Origin: an uncultured Pelagibacteraceae bacterium
GTDB lineage: Bacteria; Pseudomonadota; Alphaproteobacteria; Pelagibacterales; Pelagibacteraceae
NCBI GenBank assembly: GCA_902599665.1
Contig: CACKGK010000005.1
Location: forward strand, 18,281-82,280
DNA: 64,000 bases
Direction of reading: 5' to 3'
Numbering within the stretch: position 1 is the first letter of the stretch; each line of letters begins with the position of its first letter. A model generated the notes under the pieces. That model ran no database searches, was not told the origin of the DNA, and saw nothing but the letters and a program-made list of their open reading frames with translations. A program made the position numbers and the translations under genes. Shown here in pieces: positions 1 through 9,120 of this stretch.

Positions 1-350
1 TCTTTCTCATCAGAAAGTGATAAAAAAACTTTATATTTTTGTATCTTAAATTTTTTTTGCAAAAAATTGTTTAACTTTTTTGATAGTGAAATATATGGTT
101 TTCCATTCTTGTAATTCTTAATTTCAATATCTATAAATTTTATATTTGATCTAAAACCGGTCCCTATAGCTTTAACAAATGCCTCTTTTGCAGCGAATCT
201 TTTTGCATAAAAATTAATTTTATTTTTTAATTTTTTCCCCTGTAAAATTTCTTTTTCTGTAAAAATTCTATTTAAAAAACCTTTAATTTTTAATGAATTT
301 TTTATTCTACTGTTTTTAATAATATCAACACCATTTCCTATTATATGCAT
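1..350 (-). CDS. acpS: Holo-[acyl-carrier-protein] synthase (3' end outside window)
   Basis: This gene is missing from the ORF track because it runs off the window edge. I translated it by hand from the ATG at 350-348; it stays open to base 1, about 116 codons. It begins MHIIGNGVDIIKNSRI and contains FYAKRFAAKEAFVKAIGTG, the signature of AcpS, which moves 4'-phosphopantetheine from CoA onto acyl carrier protein. The visible end, KVFLSLSDE, matches the family's final strand, so only a few residues should be missing. The start shares one base with the pdxJ stop (TAATG), so the two are translationally coupled. The acpS after pdxJ order is common in proteobacteria. Confidence 0.9.
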   Translation of the reverse strand, partial: MHIIGNGVDIIKNSRIKNSLKIKGFLNRIFTEKEILQGKKLKNKINFYAKRFAAKEAFVKAIGTGFRSNIKFIDIEIKNYKNGKPYISLSKKLNNFLQKKFKIQKYKVFLSLSDEK

Positions 351-1069
351 TATCTTAATATTTTAATGAATTGTTTAACTACTTTTGAAATGCTATGCGT
401 GACAGACTCTCCAATTATAAAATGGCCTATATTAAATTCTTCAATTTGTTTAATCTTATTGAGTATTTTTGTTGTCTTATAGTCCATACCATGTCCAGCA
501 TGAACCTCTAAACCTATATTTTTTGCATAAGTAGCACATTTTTTAATTTTATTTAGTTCTCTTAAATAATTTTTTTTCTGTTTTATTTGGTTAGAAATTT
601 TACCTGTGTGTATCTCTATACATTTACTTCCTAAAGTTTTAGATAATTTTATATCTTGAAGAGATGGATTTATAAATAAGCTAGTCCTAATATTATTTCT
701 ATTAAAAATTTCTAATATTTTTTTGATTTTATTTTTATTTTTTTTTAAATTTAATCCACCTTCAGTCGTAATTTCATTTCTTTTTTCAGGTACAAGACAA
801 ATGAAAGAAGGTTTATTTTTAAGTGCTATTTTTACCATTTTTGGATCTGAAGCTATTTCCAAGTTAACAGGGATTAATTTATTAGATGATAGGATTTTTA
901 AATCTATATCTTTAATATGTCTCCTATCCTCTCTTAAATGAACAGTTATGGAGTCGGCACCAGCCTTTAAAACATCTAAAGCGACAGTATAAGGGTCAGG
1001 ATGTTTTTCACCTCTAGCATTTCTCAACGTTGCAATATGGTCTATATTAACCCCCAGTCTCTTTTTCAT
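350..1069 (-). CDS. pdxJ: Pyridoxine 5'-phosphate synthase
   Basis: PdxJ condenses 1-deoxy-D-xylulose 5-phosphate with 3-amino-2-oxopropyl phosphate to give pyridoxine 5'-phosphate, the last ring-forming step of DXP-dependent vitamin B6 synthesis. The 239-residue protein is of normal length for this TIM-barrel family. The N-terminal LGVNIDHIATLRNARG, the VHLREDRRHI segment with an active-site His, and the late EVHAGHGMDY loop are all present. The start overlaps the pyrE stop by 4 bases (ATGA), and the stop overlaps the acpS start by one. It therefore lies in a continuous minus-strand operon. Confidence 0.96.
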   Translation of the reverse strand: MKKRLGVNIDHIATLRNARGEKHPDPYTVALDVLKAGADSITVHLREDRRHIKDIDLKILSSNKLIPVNLEIASDPKMVKIALKNKPSFICLVPEKRNEITTEGGLNLKKNKNKIKKILEIFNRNNIRTSLFINPSLQDIKLSKTLGSKCIEIHTGKISNQIKQKKNYLRELNKIKKCATYAKNIGLEVHAGHGMDYKTTKILNKIKQIEEFNIGHFIIGESVTHSISKVVKQFIKILR

Positions 1070-1656
1070 TTTAAAAATCTACTTCCAGGTTTGGTAATTG
1101 GAATTTTTTTTAGACTTTCTGGAATATTTTTTTCTTTAAAAGTTGGAATTTTTAATTTTACTTGTGAGATAATTTTTTTTCTTTTTATTTTTAAAGTTTG
1201 CTTATTAGATCTATCAATTAAACAAGCAAATCCTAATAAAATTGCACCAGATTTTTTTATTAATTTAGCACATTCTAAACTTGATTTACCCGTAGTTATG
1301 ACATCTTCAATAATTAAAACTTTTGAATTTTTTTTTATGTAAAAACCTCTTCTTAATTTAAAATTCCCATCAACTCGCTCACAAAAAATTGTCTCTTTTT
1401 TTAAAACTCTACCGATCTCATAACCAATAACAATTCCACCTATTGCAGGTGAAAGAATTAAATCAATATTTTTAAAAGTTTTTTTTATTTTACTTGCTAA
1501 AGATTTTGTAAATTTTTCTGAACTATTTGGAAAGCTTAGTAATCTTGCGCATTGTACATAAGAAGGTGAATGAAGTCCAGATGACAATACGAAGTGTCCG
1601 TCTAACAAAGCGTTAGTTTTTCTTAAAACTGCTAAAGAGTTTTTTAAAGAAAGCAT
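1066..1656 (-). CDS. pyrE: Orotate phosphoribosyltransferase
   Basis: PyrE makes orotidine 5'-phosphate from orotate and PRPP in de novo pyrimidine synthesis. The 196-residue protein has the FVLSSGLHSPSYVQC substrate segment near residue 22 and the PRPP-binding motif VLIIEDVITTGKS at about 113-125. The ATG at 1656 lies inside the 3' end of the upstream rsh gene, giving a 44-base overlap in another frame. No later Met precedes the conserved region, so I keep this start. The pyrB and pyrC-like genes are elsewhere in the window (about 19.4-21.6 kb), so the pathway is not in one operon. Confidence 0.95.
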   Translation of the reverse strand: MLSLKNSLAVLRKTNALLDGHFVLSSGLHSPSYVQCARLLSFPNSSEKFTKSLASKIKKTFKNIDLILSPAIGGIVIGYEIGRVLKKETIFCERVDGNFKLRRGFYIKKNSKVLIIEDVITTGKSSLECAKLIKKSGAILLGFACLIDRSNKQTLKIKRKKIISQVKLKIPTFKEKNIPESLKKIPITKPGSRFLK

Positions 1657-3355
1657 ATTTTTTATTTTTGTGTCTAATAATTTTAAATTTATATTCTTTT
1701 TGTTTTAGTTCACTTATCAATTTTGTAAAGTTCTTAAGGTCATGTATGATTAAATTAAATTTAAAATTAATCCGTCCATTGAGTTTTTCTACCATTTCAA
1801 CACTTGATATATTAACAAAGTTTTCACCTATCATAGTTGTTACATCACCCATTTTTCCTGGTTCGTCTGGAAGGGAAATCCAAAGTGTAGTATTATATTT
1901 TTTTTCCTTAATCGGTTTACTATTTTCTCGGTACTGCCAATAACGTCTAATTGCAGCACGTGCTTTTCCTGTTTTAGTGCTGGTTAACCAATGTAATGAG
2001 GGAGAAGCCTTTTTTGAGGTGATAATCTTAACTACATCTCCGTTTCTCAATATAGATTGCAAAGCGCTTTCATTTCCATTTATTTCACAACCAACAGCAG
2101 CATCTCCAATTTGAGTGTGTACAGCATATGCAAAATCTATTGGTGTGGCATTTTTAGGTAATTTTATAATTGATCCTTTTGGTGTGAAACAAAAGGCGTT
2201 TTCTTGAAACATTTGAAGTTTTGTATATTCATAAGAGTCATCAGGATTCTCGTTTTTATTAATAATTTCAACTAAATCTGCTAACCAATCATATTCCTTC
2301 CAAGTTAAAGAATTAAATTTTTCAGATGATTTATATTTCCAGTGAGAAGCAATTCCTCTTTCTGCGAACTCATGCATTTGCTTTGTTCTCAATTGGATTT
2401 CAATTGGTCTTTTATTTGGTCCAATAATAGCTGTATGTAATGATTGATATTTATTGATTTTAGGTGATGAAATATAATCTTTAAATTTGCCCGGTATACA
2501 ATTCCATTTACTATGTAATACTCCTAATGCCTTATAGCAATCATCAATGTTATCTAAAATAATTCTAAAACCAATTATATCAGTTATTTGTTCAAGTGAA
2601 GTTCTTTTTTTTTGAATTTTTCTCCAAATTGAAAAAGGAGTTTTCTCCCTTCCAACTATTTTTGGTTCTATATTTTTAATTTTAAGTATTTCAAAAAACT
2701 CATCAGAAATATTATTAAAGTTAATAAGATTATTTTCTTTAATTTTATCTAATCTATCTTTTATCAATTTTCTTGCATCCTCATTTAATACTTCAAAAGA
2801 AAGATCTTCTAATTCATCTCTTATACGATGCATACCCATTCTATCAGCAAGTGGAGCATAAATTTCCATAGTTTCTTTTGCTTTTCTAATTTGCTTTTCT
2901 TTATCAACAACTCTGATAGTACGCATATTGTGTAGTCTATCGGCAAGTTTCACCAGTAAAACTCGGATGTCTTTTGACGTTGCTAATATTAATTTTCTAA
3001 AATTTTCTGCTTTAGAGTTTGATATAGCCTGATTTTCAAACTCAGAAATTTTTGTAACACCATCAACTAAATCCGCAACCTCTTTTCCAAATTCGGACTC
3101 AATAGTGTTGTAGGTTGCGTAAGTGTCTTCTATTGTGTCATGAAGTAATCCTGTTGCTATTGTTGCGCTATCTAGTTTTAACTCTGTTAGTATATTGGCA
3201 ACTGCAATTGGGTGAATAATATAAGGTGATCCCTCATCTCTTTTTTGTTTTTCATGGGCTTTTAAAGCAAAGTCGTAAGCCTTTGATAAAGTTTCAGGAT
3301 TTAAAAATTTATTATAATTTTTAACTTTATTTATTAATTCTTCAGATTTAAGCAT
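1613..3355 (-). CDS. spoT: Bifunctional (p)ppGpp synthetase/hydrolase (RelA/SpoT homologue)
   Basis: This stringent-response enzyme makes and breaks (p)ppGpp. The N-terminal HD hydrolase domain is intact (SPYIIHPIAVANIL, GLLHDTIEDT, ADRLHNMRT). The synthetase domain has REKTPFSIWRKIQKK and KFKDYISSPKINKYQSLHT. KFKD resembles the RxKD form of bifunctional enzymes rather than the ExDD form of synthetase-only RelA. A TGS domain follows (CFTPKGSIIKLPKNATPID), then a C-terminal ACT-like domain from about residue 495 (SLPDEPGKMGDVTTMIGENF). At 580 residues it is well short of the usual 700-plus, the loss falling between TGS and ACT. Whether to name it relA, spoT or rsh is convention. Confidence 0.93.
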   Translation of the reverse strand: MLKSEELINKVKNYNKFLNPETLSKAYDFALKAHEKQKRDEGSPYIIHPIAVANILTELKLDSATIATGLLHDTIEDTYATYNTIESEFGKEVADLVDGVTKISEFENQAISNSKAENFRKLILATSKDIRVLLVKLADRLHNMRTIRVVDKEKQIRKAKETMEIYAPLADRMGMHRIRDELEDLSFEVLNEDARKLIKDRLDKIKENNLINFNNISDEFFEILKIKNIEPKIVGREKTPFSIWRKIQKKRTSLEQITDIIGFRIILDNIDDCYKALGVLHSKWNCIPGKFKDYISSPKINKYQSLHTAIIGPNKRPIEIQLRTKQMHEFAERGIASHWKYKSSEKFNSLTWKEYDWLADLVEIINKNENPDDSYEYTKLQMFQENAFCFTPKGSIIKLPKNATPIDFAYAVHTQIGDAAVGCEINGNESALQSILRNGDVVKIITSKKASPSLHWLTSTKTGKARAAIRRYWQYRENSKPIKEKKYNTTLWISLPDEPGKMGDVTTMIGENFVNISSVEMVEKLNGRINFKFNLIIHDLKNFTKLISELKQKEYKFKIIRHKNKKYAFFKKLFSSFKKN

Positions 3356-3371
3356 AATTATTTATATCATT

Positions 3372-3902
3372 TTATCGTACAATTTTAATACCCAATAACT
3401 GCTCAGAAGGTAAATTTGACAACAAAAATACTATATTTTTACGAAGTTTAGGGTGAAGCCAATCTTTATTTATTTCAAATAAAGGAAGTAATACAAAATT
3501 TCTGTTATGCATTCTTTCATGAGGTACATTGATTTTGTTATTTCCAATTTTTTTTTGGATTATCTCGCCATTGAAATCAATAATGTCAATATCAATAACT
3601 CTTGGAAAATTCCTTTTTGATTTAACTCTTCCAACCGTAATTTCAATATTTTTGATTTTTAAGAATAATTTTTTTAAATTAAGACTTGTTTCAATGAATA
3701 TAACAAAATTTATGAATTCTGGAAATTTTTCATTTGGCCATGATTTTGATCCATATAATTTTGATTTCTTTTTTATTAATATATTTTCTTTATTTAATAA
3801 TTTTAGAGCTTTATTTAAGTTTTTTTTTCTATCTCCTAAATTAGAACCAAAGGCGAGGTAAGCAAAATTAACTTGATTTTCTAATGTATCTTGATTTTTC
3901 AC
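3372..3902 (-). CDS. folK: 2-amino-4-hydroxy-6-hydroxymethyldihydropteridine pyrophosphokinase
   Basis: FolK (HPPK) transfers pyrophosphate from ATP to the pterin intermediate of folate synthesis. Diagnostic motifs are [18 protein letters not shown] at the N-terminus, the metal-binding [13 protein letters not shown] strand, and [16 protein letters not shown]. The track starts at ATG 3962, which would overlap smpB by 95 bases and add about 20 residues encoded inside smpB. I prefer the GTG at 3902, a 35-base overlap giving 176 residues and a short lead into the first strand. No ATG lies between. The stop is certain and the start is not. No folP or folB is visible nearby. Confidence 0.88.
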   Translation of the reverse strand: MKNQDTLENQVNFAYLAFGSNLGDRKKNLNKALKLLNKENILIKKKSKLYGSKSWPNEKFPEFINFVIFIETSLNLKKLFLKIKNIEITVGRVKSKRNFPRVIDIDIIDFNGEIIQKKIGNNKINVPHERMHNRNFVLLPLFEINKDWLHPKLRKNIVFLLSNLPSEQLLGIKIVR

Positions 3903-4338
3903 GGTTCCAATCTCTAGTTTTTTTTGTAAGTCTTTTGTCAAATAGTTTTTTTCCTTTAGCAACCGCTATTTCAAGTTTAGCTTTACCTTTTTTAAAATAC
4001 ATTTTAGTTGGTACGATAGTTAATCCATCTTCATGAATTCTACCAATTATCTTATTTATTTCTCGTTTATTAAGTAAAAGTTTTCTTTCAGAGTAAGGAT
4101 TGTGGTTTGTATAACTTGCTTGTTTATAGATAGGTATATGTGAGTTTATAAGAAATATTTCTCCTTCTTTATCAACAGCGTAGGAGTCTGCAATATTTAT
4201 TTTTCCAGCCCGTACCGACTTTATTTCAGATCCTTTTAATACGATTCCAGCCTCAAAAACTTCCTTAAAAAAATAATTAAAAGATGCTTTTCTGTTTATT
4301 GTAATAATTTTAAAACCAGAATTGGTTTTATTGCTCAT
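3868..4338 (-). CDS. smpB: SsrA-binding protein (trans-translation)
   Basis: SmpB binds tmRNA and brings it to stalled ribosomes so that incomplete proteins are tagged and ribosomes recycled. The 156-residue protein shows the family core: [32 protein letters not shown], then [16 protein letters not shown]. It ends in the basic tail [17 protein letters not shown], which enters the decoding centre. The start overlaps the dapA 3' end by 11 bases and the 3' end overlaps folK. The ssrA RNA gene itself is not in this window. Confidence 0.95.
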   Translation of the reverse strand: MSNKTNSGFKIITINRKASFNYFFKEVFEAGIVLKGSEIKSVRAGKINIADSYAVDKEGEIFLINSHIPIYKQASYTNHNPYSERKLLLNKREINKIIGRIHEDGLTIVPTKMYFKKGKAKLEIAVAKGKKLFDKRLTKKTRDWNREKSRYIRKSS

Positions 4339-5218
4339 TAATTAATTCAGCTGATAAAAGAGCTTTTTTAACTTCATTTTTAGTTGTCTCTAAAACTGTT
4401 ACTAATGGCAATCTAACATTATCATCACAAAGACCAATAAGTTTGGCTGCATATTTTACTGGGGATGGGTTGCTTTCGATGAACAATGATTTATGAACAG
4501 GTTGAAGTTTTTTATCGATTTCTTCTGCTATTTTTAATTCATCTTTACTATTAGATTTAGAAAATTTTTGCATGTCTGAACACATCTTTGGAGCAATATT
4601 AGCAGTGACTGAAATACATCCTACTCCACCTCTTTTATTATATTCAAAAGCGAGTCCATCCTCACCTGTTAATTGAATAAATTCATTTCCAATTTTTTTA
4701 AAAGTCTCATCAACTCTATTCAGATCTCCAGTAGCATCTTTAACCCCAACAATGTTCTTAAGTTCAAATAATCTAGCCATAGTATCTACCGACATATCGA
4801 TCACAGATCTTCCGGGAATATTATAAATTATTATAGGTATCCCACAGCTGTCATTAATAGCTTTATAATGAGCATATAAGCCCTCCTGAGTAGGTTTATT
4901 GTAATACGGGGTAACTATCAATGCACCATCGGCTCCTGCTTTTTCAGCATGCTTTGTTAGTGAAATTGCCTCAACAGTTGAGTTTGACCCTGTGCCGGCT
5001 ATAACAGGTATTTTTCCTTTTGCTTCTTTTATACAAAGCTCAATTACTTTTTCATGTTCATCATGTGATAAAGTTGGTGATTCGCCTGTTGTACCAGCTG
5101 GCACAAGCCCATTTGTACCATTTTCTAAATGAAAATTAATAATTTTAATATAAGTTTCCTCATCAAGACTATCACCTTTAAAAGGTGTTACTAAAGCCAC
5201 ATTTGAACCTTTAAACAT
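4328..5218 (-). CDS. dapA: 4-hydroxy-tetrahydrodipicolinate synthase
   Basis: DapA condenses pyruvate with aspartate semialdehyde, the first committed step to diaminopimelate and lysine. The 296-residue TIM barrel carries [18 protein letters not shown], the active-site tyrosine in [12 protein letters not shown], and the Schiff-base lysine in GVKDATGD near residue 160. It is the first gene of the minus-strand run dapA-smpB-folK-rsh-pyrE-pdxJ-acpS. Only about 27 bases separate it from the divergent slt gene, so its promoter must be compressed into that gap or overlap slt. Confidence 0.95.
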   Translation of the reverse strand: MFKGSNVALVTPFKGDSLDEETYIKIINFHLENGTNGLVPAGTTGESPTLSHDEHEKVIELCIKEAKGKIPVIAGTGSNSTVEAISLTKHAEKAGADGALIVTPYYNKPTQEGLYAHYKAINDSCGIPIIIYNIPGRSVIDMSVDTMARLFELKNIVGVKDATGDLNRVDETFKKIGNEFIQLTGEDGLAFEYNKRGGVGCISVTANIAPKMCSDMQKFSKSNSKDELKIAEEIDKKLQPVHKSLFIESNPSPVKYAAKLIGLCDDNVRLPLVTVLETTKNEVKKALLSAELINEQ

Positions 5219-5245
5219 AAATATTTATATCATAAGTTGTTAGAA

Positions 5246-7432
5246 ATGATTTTTAGAAAATCTAAATTCCTATTTACAATTATATTTTTTTTGAGCTTTT
5301 TTCAATCATCATATTCAAATGAATTAATATTACCAAAAAAAAAACCTTCTTTTAAAAGCGAGTTAATAACTCCTCCCTATAAACCAGGCACTGTTGTTGA
5401 AAAACAAAGCTTAAAAAATGATAAAGATCTACCTAAAAAGATATTTGGAATTTTATTACCTCCAAAAAAACCACTGGTAGTTAAAAAACAGTTATTAAGA
5501 ACTGCAAAAAAAACAAAATACTATAGTGAAAGAGATTTTGAATACGCAAAACAAGCAATTAGATTTATGGAAAAGTCTAATTGGAAAGATGCTAAAATTG
5601 TTGCAAAAAAGGCTAGAGCCCAATCAATTTACGATTTTATTGAATGGAGACATTTGTTAACATCTGGAAATAAAGCATCATTTTCTGAATATAAGAGATT
5701 TATTGAAAGGGTTAAAGATTATCCAAGATTTGATAGAGTTAAATATCTAGCTGAACACAAGATCAATTTACAGAGTCAATCACCTTCAGAAATAATTAAT
5801 TGGCTTACAAAAAATGAACCGTTAAGTGGATATGGAAAAATGATGTTAGGTGAAAGTTTGATAAGGGTTGGTAGATCGGGAGAAGGTATTAAACTTGTCA
5901 AAGAAGGTTTTGTAAATGCTGACTTAAATACAAATAGCTTAAAATATTTTAGAAAGAAATTTAAAAATACTTTAGATACTTCAGATTATATTAAACGAGC
6001 AGACTATTATGCCTGGGAAGGTAAACACTGGGACCTTAAAAGAATTATTAGATATTTACCAAAAGATTATCAATTACTTTATACAGCTAGACAAATATTA
6101 ATAAGTAGAGGCTATGGTGTTGATGATGCGATAAAAAAAGTGCCACAAAAATTAAAAAATGACCCTGGCTTGAAATATGACAGATTAAAATGGAGACGGA
6201 AAAAAGGTCGTGTTGATAGTTCATTAGAAATATTAAATGATATTCAAAATACGAAGAAATATTTAGTTAGACCTGATAAATGGTGGAAAGAAAGATCAAT
6301 AATTGGAAGATCTTTATTATATAAAAAAAAATATAATTCTGCTTATAAAATAGTTTCAAAACATGCAATGTCAGAGGGGCCTGAATTTGCAGAGGCAGAA
6401 TGGATGAGTGGTTGGATAGCATTAAGTTTTTTAAAAAAACCTGAGCTGGCAGAAAACCATTTTAAAAATTTTTATTACAGTGTTAACTACCCAATAAGTC
6501 TTTCTAGAGGTGCTTACTGGTTGGGAAGAACTTATGAAAAAGTTGGGGACAAAGAAAATTCTAATAAGTGGTATTTTGAAGGATCAAAATATTTAACAAC
6601 TTATTATGGACAACTTTCACATATGAAAGTTAAACCGCAAGAAAAATTTGAATTAGATAAATTAATGTTTGTTGATGATAAATATGAGCAAGAATTTTAT
6701 TTAAAAAAACTTGTCGCAATTGTGGATCTACTTGATTATTTAAATAAAGATAAATACACCAAACATATATTAAGACATTTAGCTAATGATAATATAGAAA
6801 AAGGAAGCGAAGTTTTGGCTGCGAAACTGGCATCTGATATTTCACGATTTGATTTTGCAATACAAGTTTCTAAAATAGCATCATATCAAAAAAGATTTCA
6901 TAACCAATTTAATTACCCAATCATGAGTGTACCAAAATTTGTTGGTGGTAGGAAAATTCCTGATCCAGCTTTAATATTATCTATTATAAGACAGGAAAGT
7001 GAATTTGATACCTCGGCTAGAAGCAGAGTTGGTGCTCAAGGATTAATGCAGCTTATGCCATACACTGCTAAAACAGTTTCAAAGCAAGCTAAACTTGGTT
7101 ACTCTAAATCAAAATTAACAACCGACCCTGAATATAATATAAATTTAGGATCTCATTATATAGCCGGATTGATTGGTAATTATAAAGGCTCCTACCCTTT
7201 TGCTACAGCTGCTTATAATGCAGGACCCAAAAGAGTTAAGTACTGGAAGAAATTAAACAAAGATCCGCAAAAAAAACAAATAGATTATGTAGATTGGATT
7301 GAACTAATAAAATTTAAAGAAACCAGAAATTACGTTCAAAGAGTTTTGGAAAATTATAATGTTTATAGGTACATATTGTCTCAAAAACCGATTTATCTGA
7401 GCGATTTTTTTAAAAATAAGCCTTTATATTAA
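5246..7432 (+). CDS. slt: Soluble lytic murein transglycosylase (Slt family)
   Basis: Lytic transglycosylases cleave the MurNAc-GlcNAc bond of murein with 1,6-anhydro product formation. I start at ATG 5246 rather than the TTG at 5237 used by the track, because the resulting MIFRKSKFLFTIIFFLSFFQ is a clean export signal ending near SSYSNE. A Lys/Pro-rich stretch with two LPxKKP-like elements follows, then a long alpha-helical superhelix region. The C-terminal SLT domain has the catalytic Glu near residue 585 in IIRQESEFDTSA, plus AQGLMQLMPYTAK and AAYNAGPKRV. Length (728 residues) is normal for the family. The stop directly abuts the tRNA-Ser 3' end. Confidence 0.93.
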   Translation: MIFRKSKFLFTIIFFLSFFQSSYSNELILPKKKPSFKSELITPPYKPGTVVEKQSLKNDKDLPKKIFGILLPPKKPLVVKKQLLRTAKKTKYYSERDFEYAKQAIRFMEKSNWKDAKIVAKKARAQSIYDFIEWRHLLTSGNKASFSEYKRFIERVKDYPRFDRVKYLAEHKINLQSQSPSEIINWLTKNEPLSGYGKMMLGESLIRVGRSGEGIKLVKEGFVNADLNTNSLKYFRKKFKNTLDTSDYIKRADYYAWEGKHWDLKRIIRYLPKDYQLLYTARQILISRGYGVDDAIKKVPQKLKNDPGLKYDRLKWRRKKGRVDSSLEILNDIQNTKKYLVRPDKWWKERSIIGRSLLYKKKYNSAYKIVSKHAMSEGPEFAEAEWMSGWIALSFLKKPELAENHFKNFYYSVNYPISLSRGAYWLGRTYEKVGDKENSNKWYFEGSKYLTTYYGQLSHMKVKPQEKFELDKLMFVDDKYEQEFYLKKLVAIVDLLDYLNKDKYTKHILRHLANDNIEKGSEVLAAKLASDISRFDFAIQVSKIASYQKRFHNQFNYPIMSVPKFVGGRKIPDPALILSIIRQESEFDTSARSRVGAQGLMQLMPYTAKTVSKQAKLGYSKSKLTTDPEYNINLGSHYIAGLIGNYKGSYPFATAAYNAGPKRVKYWKKLNKDPQKKQIDYVDWIELIKFKETRNYVQRVLENYNVYRYILSQKPIYLSDFFKNKPLY

Positions 7433-7527
7433 TGGCGGAAGGAGAGGGATTCGAACCCTCGGTACACCTTTTCAAGCGTACGGCGGTTTAGCAAACCGCT
7501 GGTTTCAACCAGCTCACCCATCCTTCC
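7433..7527 (-). tRNA. tRNA-Ser(GCU)
   Basis: Read on the minus strand, the 95-base sequence starts GGAAGGA and ends TCCTTCC-G-CCA, so the acceptor stem pairs fully and CCA is encoded. The anticodon stem-loop is GCGGT-TTGCTAA-ACCGC with anticodon GCT. The long variable arm (class II) and the T-arm GGGTTCGAATCCC fit serine. Its 3' CCA directly follows the slt stop codon in tail-to-tail orientation, leaving no spacer. Confidence 0.95.
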
Positions 7528-7542
7528 GTACGTAGATGTGTA

Positions 7543-7577
7543 ACTTGAAATCATTGAATATTCAATATTAATCAAGT
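7543..7577. promoter_or_regulatory. Nested palindrome in the tRNA-Ser / soxB divergent control region
   Basis: The 64 bases between tRNA-Ser and soxB hold a perfect 14-base palindrome, ATTGAATATTCAAT (7553-7566). It is flanked almost symmetrically by a second dyad, ACTTGA (7543-7548) and TCAAGT (7572-7577). A possible soxB promoter places the palindrome between TTGAAA (7545) and TATTAA. On the other strand a possible tRNA-Ser -35 (TTGAAT) lies in it. The dyads are directly visible; an operator role is inferred. It could also fold as a leader hairpin. Confidence 0.45.
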
Positions 7578-7591
7578 AATTTCTGGCAATT

Positions 7592-8845
7592 ATGAAAAAC
7601 AAATATTCGATATTCTCACTAATTAAAAATGCTTTTTCACAGCATGAAAACTGGAAGCAAGCTTGGGGAGATCCTGAGCCAAAAAGAGAATATGAAGCTA
7701 TTATAATTGGTGGCGGTGGTCACGGTTTAGCAACAGCATACTACCTAGCTAAAAAGCATAACATGAGAAATATTGCTGTGTTAGAAAAAGGCTGGATTGG
7801 TGGTGGAAATACAGGAAGAAATACTACAATTATAAGATCAAATTATTTGTGGGATGCAAGTGCTGGATTATACGATCATGCATTAAAGATTTGGGAAAAT
7901 TTATCTCAAGAATTAAATTACAATATAATGTTTAGCCAAAGAGGAGTTATGAATTTAGCTCATAACCTTCAAGATGTAAGAGATTTAAAAAGAAGAACTC
8001 ACGCAAACAGACTTAATGGTATTGATGCAGTGTGGTTAAATACAGATCAAGTAAAAGAATTTTGTCCAATAATAAATACTTCTCCAGATATAAGATACCC
8101 TGTTCTTGGTGGAACATTACAAAGAAGAGCAGGAACTGCTAGACATGATGCTGTTGCATGGGGTTATGCAAGAGGTGCTGATGAAATGGGTGTTGATATA
8201 ATTCAAAATTGTGAAGTTAAAGGTATTAAAAGAAATGGAGATAAAGTTGAAGGTGTTGAAACATCAAAAGGATTTATTAAAACAAAAAAAATTGGTGTTG
8301 TTGCAGCAGGACACTCAAGTGTAATTGCTAACATGGCAGGATTAAAATTACCGCTGGAAAGTAAACCTTTACAAGCATTAGTTTCAGAACCAGTTAAACC
8401 AATAATTGATACTGTAGTAATGTCGAACGCTGTACATGCATATGTTAGTCAGTCTGACAAAGGTGAACTAGTAATTGGCGCTGGTACGGATGCTTATGTT
8501 TCTTATACTCAAAGAGGTAGTCACGATGTTGTCGAAGGAACATTAAAAGCAATATTGGAGCTATACCCTATTTTTAGTCGAATGAAAATGTTGAGACAAT
8601 GGGGTGGAATTGTTGATATATGTCCTGATGCAAGTCCAATAATTAGTAAAACAAATATAAAAGGACTCTATTTTAACTGTGGTTGGGGCACTGGAGGCTT
8701 TAAAGCAACACCTGGATCTGGCGATTTATTTGCACACACTATTGCTAATGATGAACCACATAAATTAAATGCTGCATTTAATCTTAATCGATTTGTGAGT
8801 GGAGATCTAGTTGATGAACATGGTGCAGCCGCTGTAGCACACTAA
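7592..8845 (+). CDS. soxB: Sarcosine oxidase, beta subunit
   Basis: This is the catalytic FAD/FMN subunit of heterotetrameric sarcosine oxidase, which oxidises sarcosine to glycine and passes the methyl group to tetrahydrofolate or releases formaldehyde. The 417-residue protein has the dinucleotide-binding [19 protein letters not shown] near residue 36. [16 protein letters not shown] near residue 185 contains the His that in characterised homologues binds FMN covalently. [15 protein letters not shown] lies near the C-terminus. It opens the operon soxB-D-A-G and its stop overlaps the soxD start (TAATG). In SAR11 this step belongs to glycine betaine and sarcosine catabolism and feeds the one-carbon pool. 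Confidence 0.96.
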   Translation: MKNKYSIFSLIKNAFSQHENWKQAWGDPEPKREYEAIIIGGGGHGLATAYYLAKKHNMRNIAVLEKGWIGGGNTGRNTTIIRSNYLWDASAGLYDHALKIWENLSQELNYNIMFSQRGVMNLAHNLQDVRDLKRRTHANRLNGIDAVWLNTDQVKEFCPIINTSPDIRYPVLGGTLQRRAGTARHDAVAWGYARGADEMGVDIIQNCEVKGIKRNGDKVEGVETSKGFIKTKKIGVVAAGHSSVIANMAGLKLPLESKPLQALVSEPVKPIIDTVVMSNAVHAYVSQSDKGELVIGAGTDAYVSYTQRGSHDVVEGTLKAILELYPIFSRMKMLRQWGGIVDICPDASPIISKTNIKGLYFNCGWGTGGFKATPGSGDLFAHTIANDEPHKLNAAFNLNRFVSGDLVDEHGAAAVAH

Positions 8846-9120
8846 TGTTTTTAATAAATTGTCCATATTGTGGTGAAAGAGACCAAAGTGAATTTTCATG
8901 TGGAGGTGAAGCTCACATAGTTAGACCAAAACAACCAACTGAACTAAGTGATGATCAATGGGCAGAATATCTATTTATGAGAAAGAATATTAAAGGAGTT
9001 CAGTTCGAAAGATGGAACCATGCTCATGGATGTAGGAAATGGTTTAATATGGTTAGAGACACATCAAATGACAAGATACACGCAGTTTATAAAATGGGCG
9101 AAAAACCACCAGTAGAATAA
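8845..9120 (+). CDS. soxD: Sarcosine oxidase, delta subunit
   Basis: SoxD is the small zinc-binding subunit of the heterotetrameric enzyme. The 91-residue protein begins [24 protein letters not shown], which supplies a CxxC pair. A later HAHGCRKWFNMVRDT carries the remaining likely His/Cys ligands. Length and motifs match the family (about 90-110 residues). It overlaps the soxB stop by one base and abuts soxA directly, so the subunits are made from one message. The subunit has no known catalytic role of its own. Confidence 0.95.
   Translation: MFLINCPYCGERDQSEFSCGGEAHIVRPKQPTELSDDQWAEYLFMRKNIKGVQFERWNHAHGCRKWFNMVRDTSNDKIHAVYKMGEKPPVE

Noticed and set aside
723-1342. Two plus-strand ORFs opposite pdxJ and pyrE
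   Set aside because: They are Phe/Leu-rich antisense shadows typical of AT-rich genes, not membrane proteins.
5322-5520. Repeated LPxKKP-like elements near the Slt N-terminus considered as a repeat domain
   Set aside because: Only two loose copies occur in a low-complexity Lys/Pro linker, too little to call a repeat.
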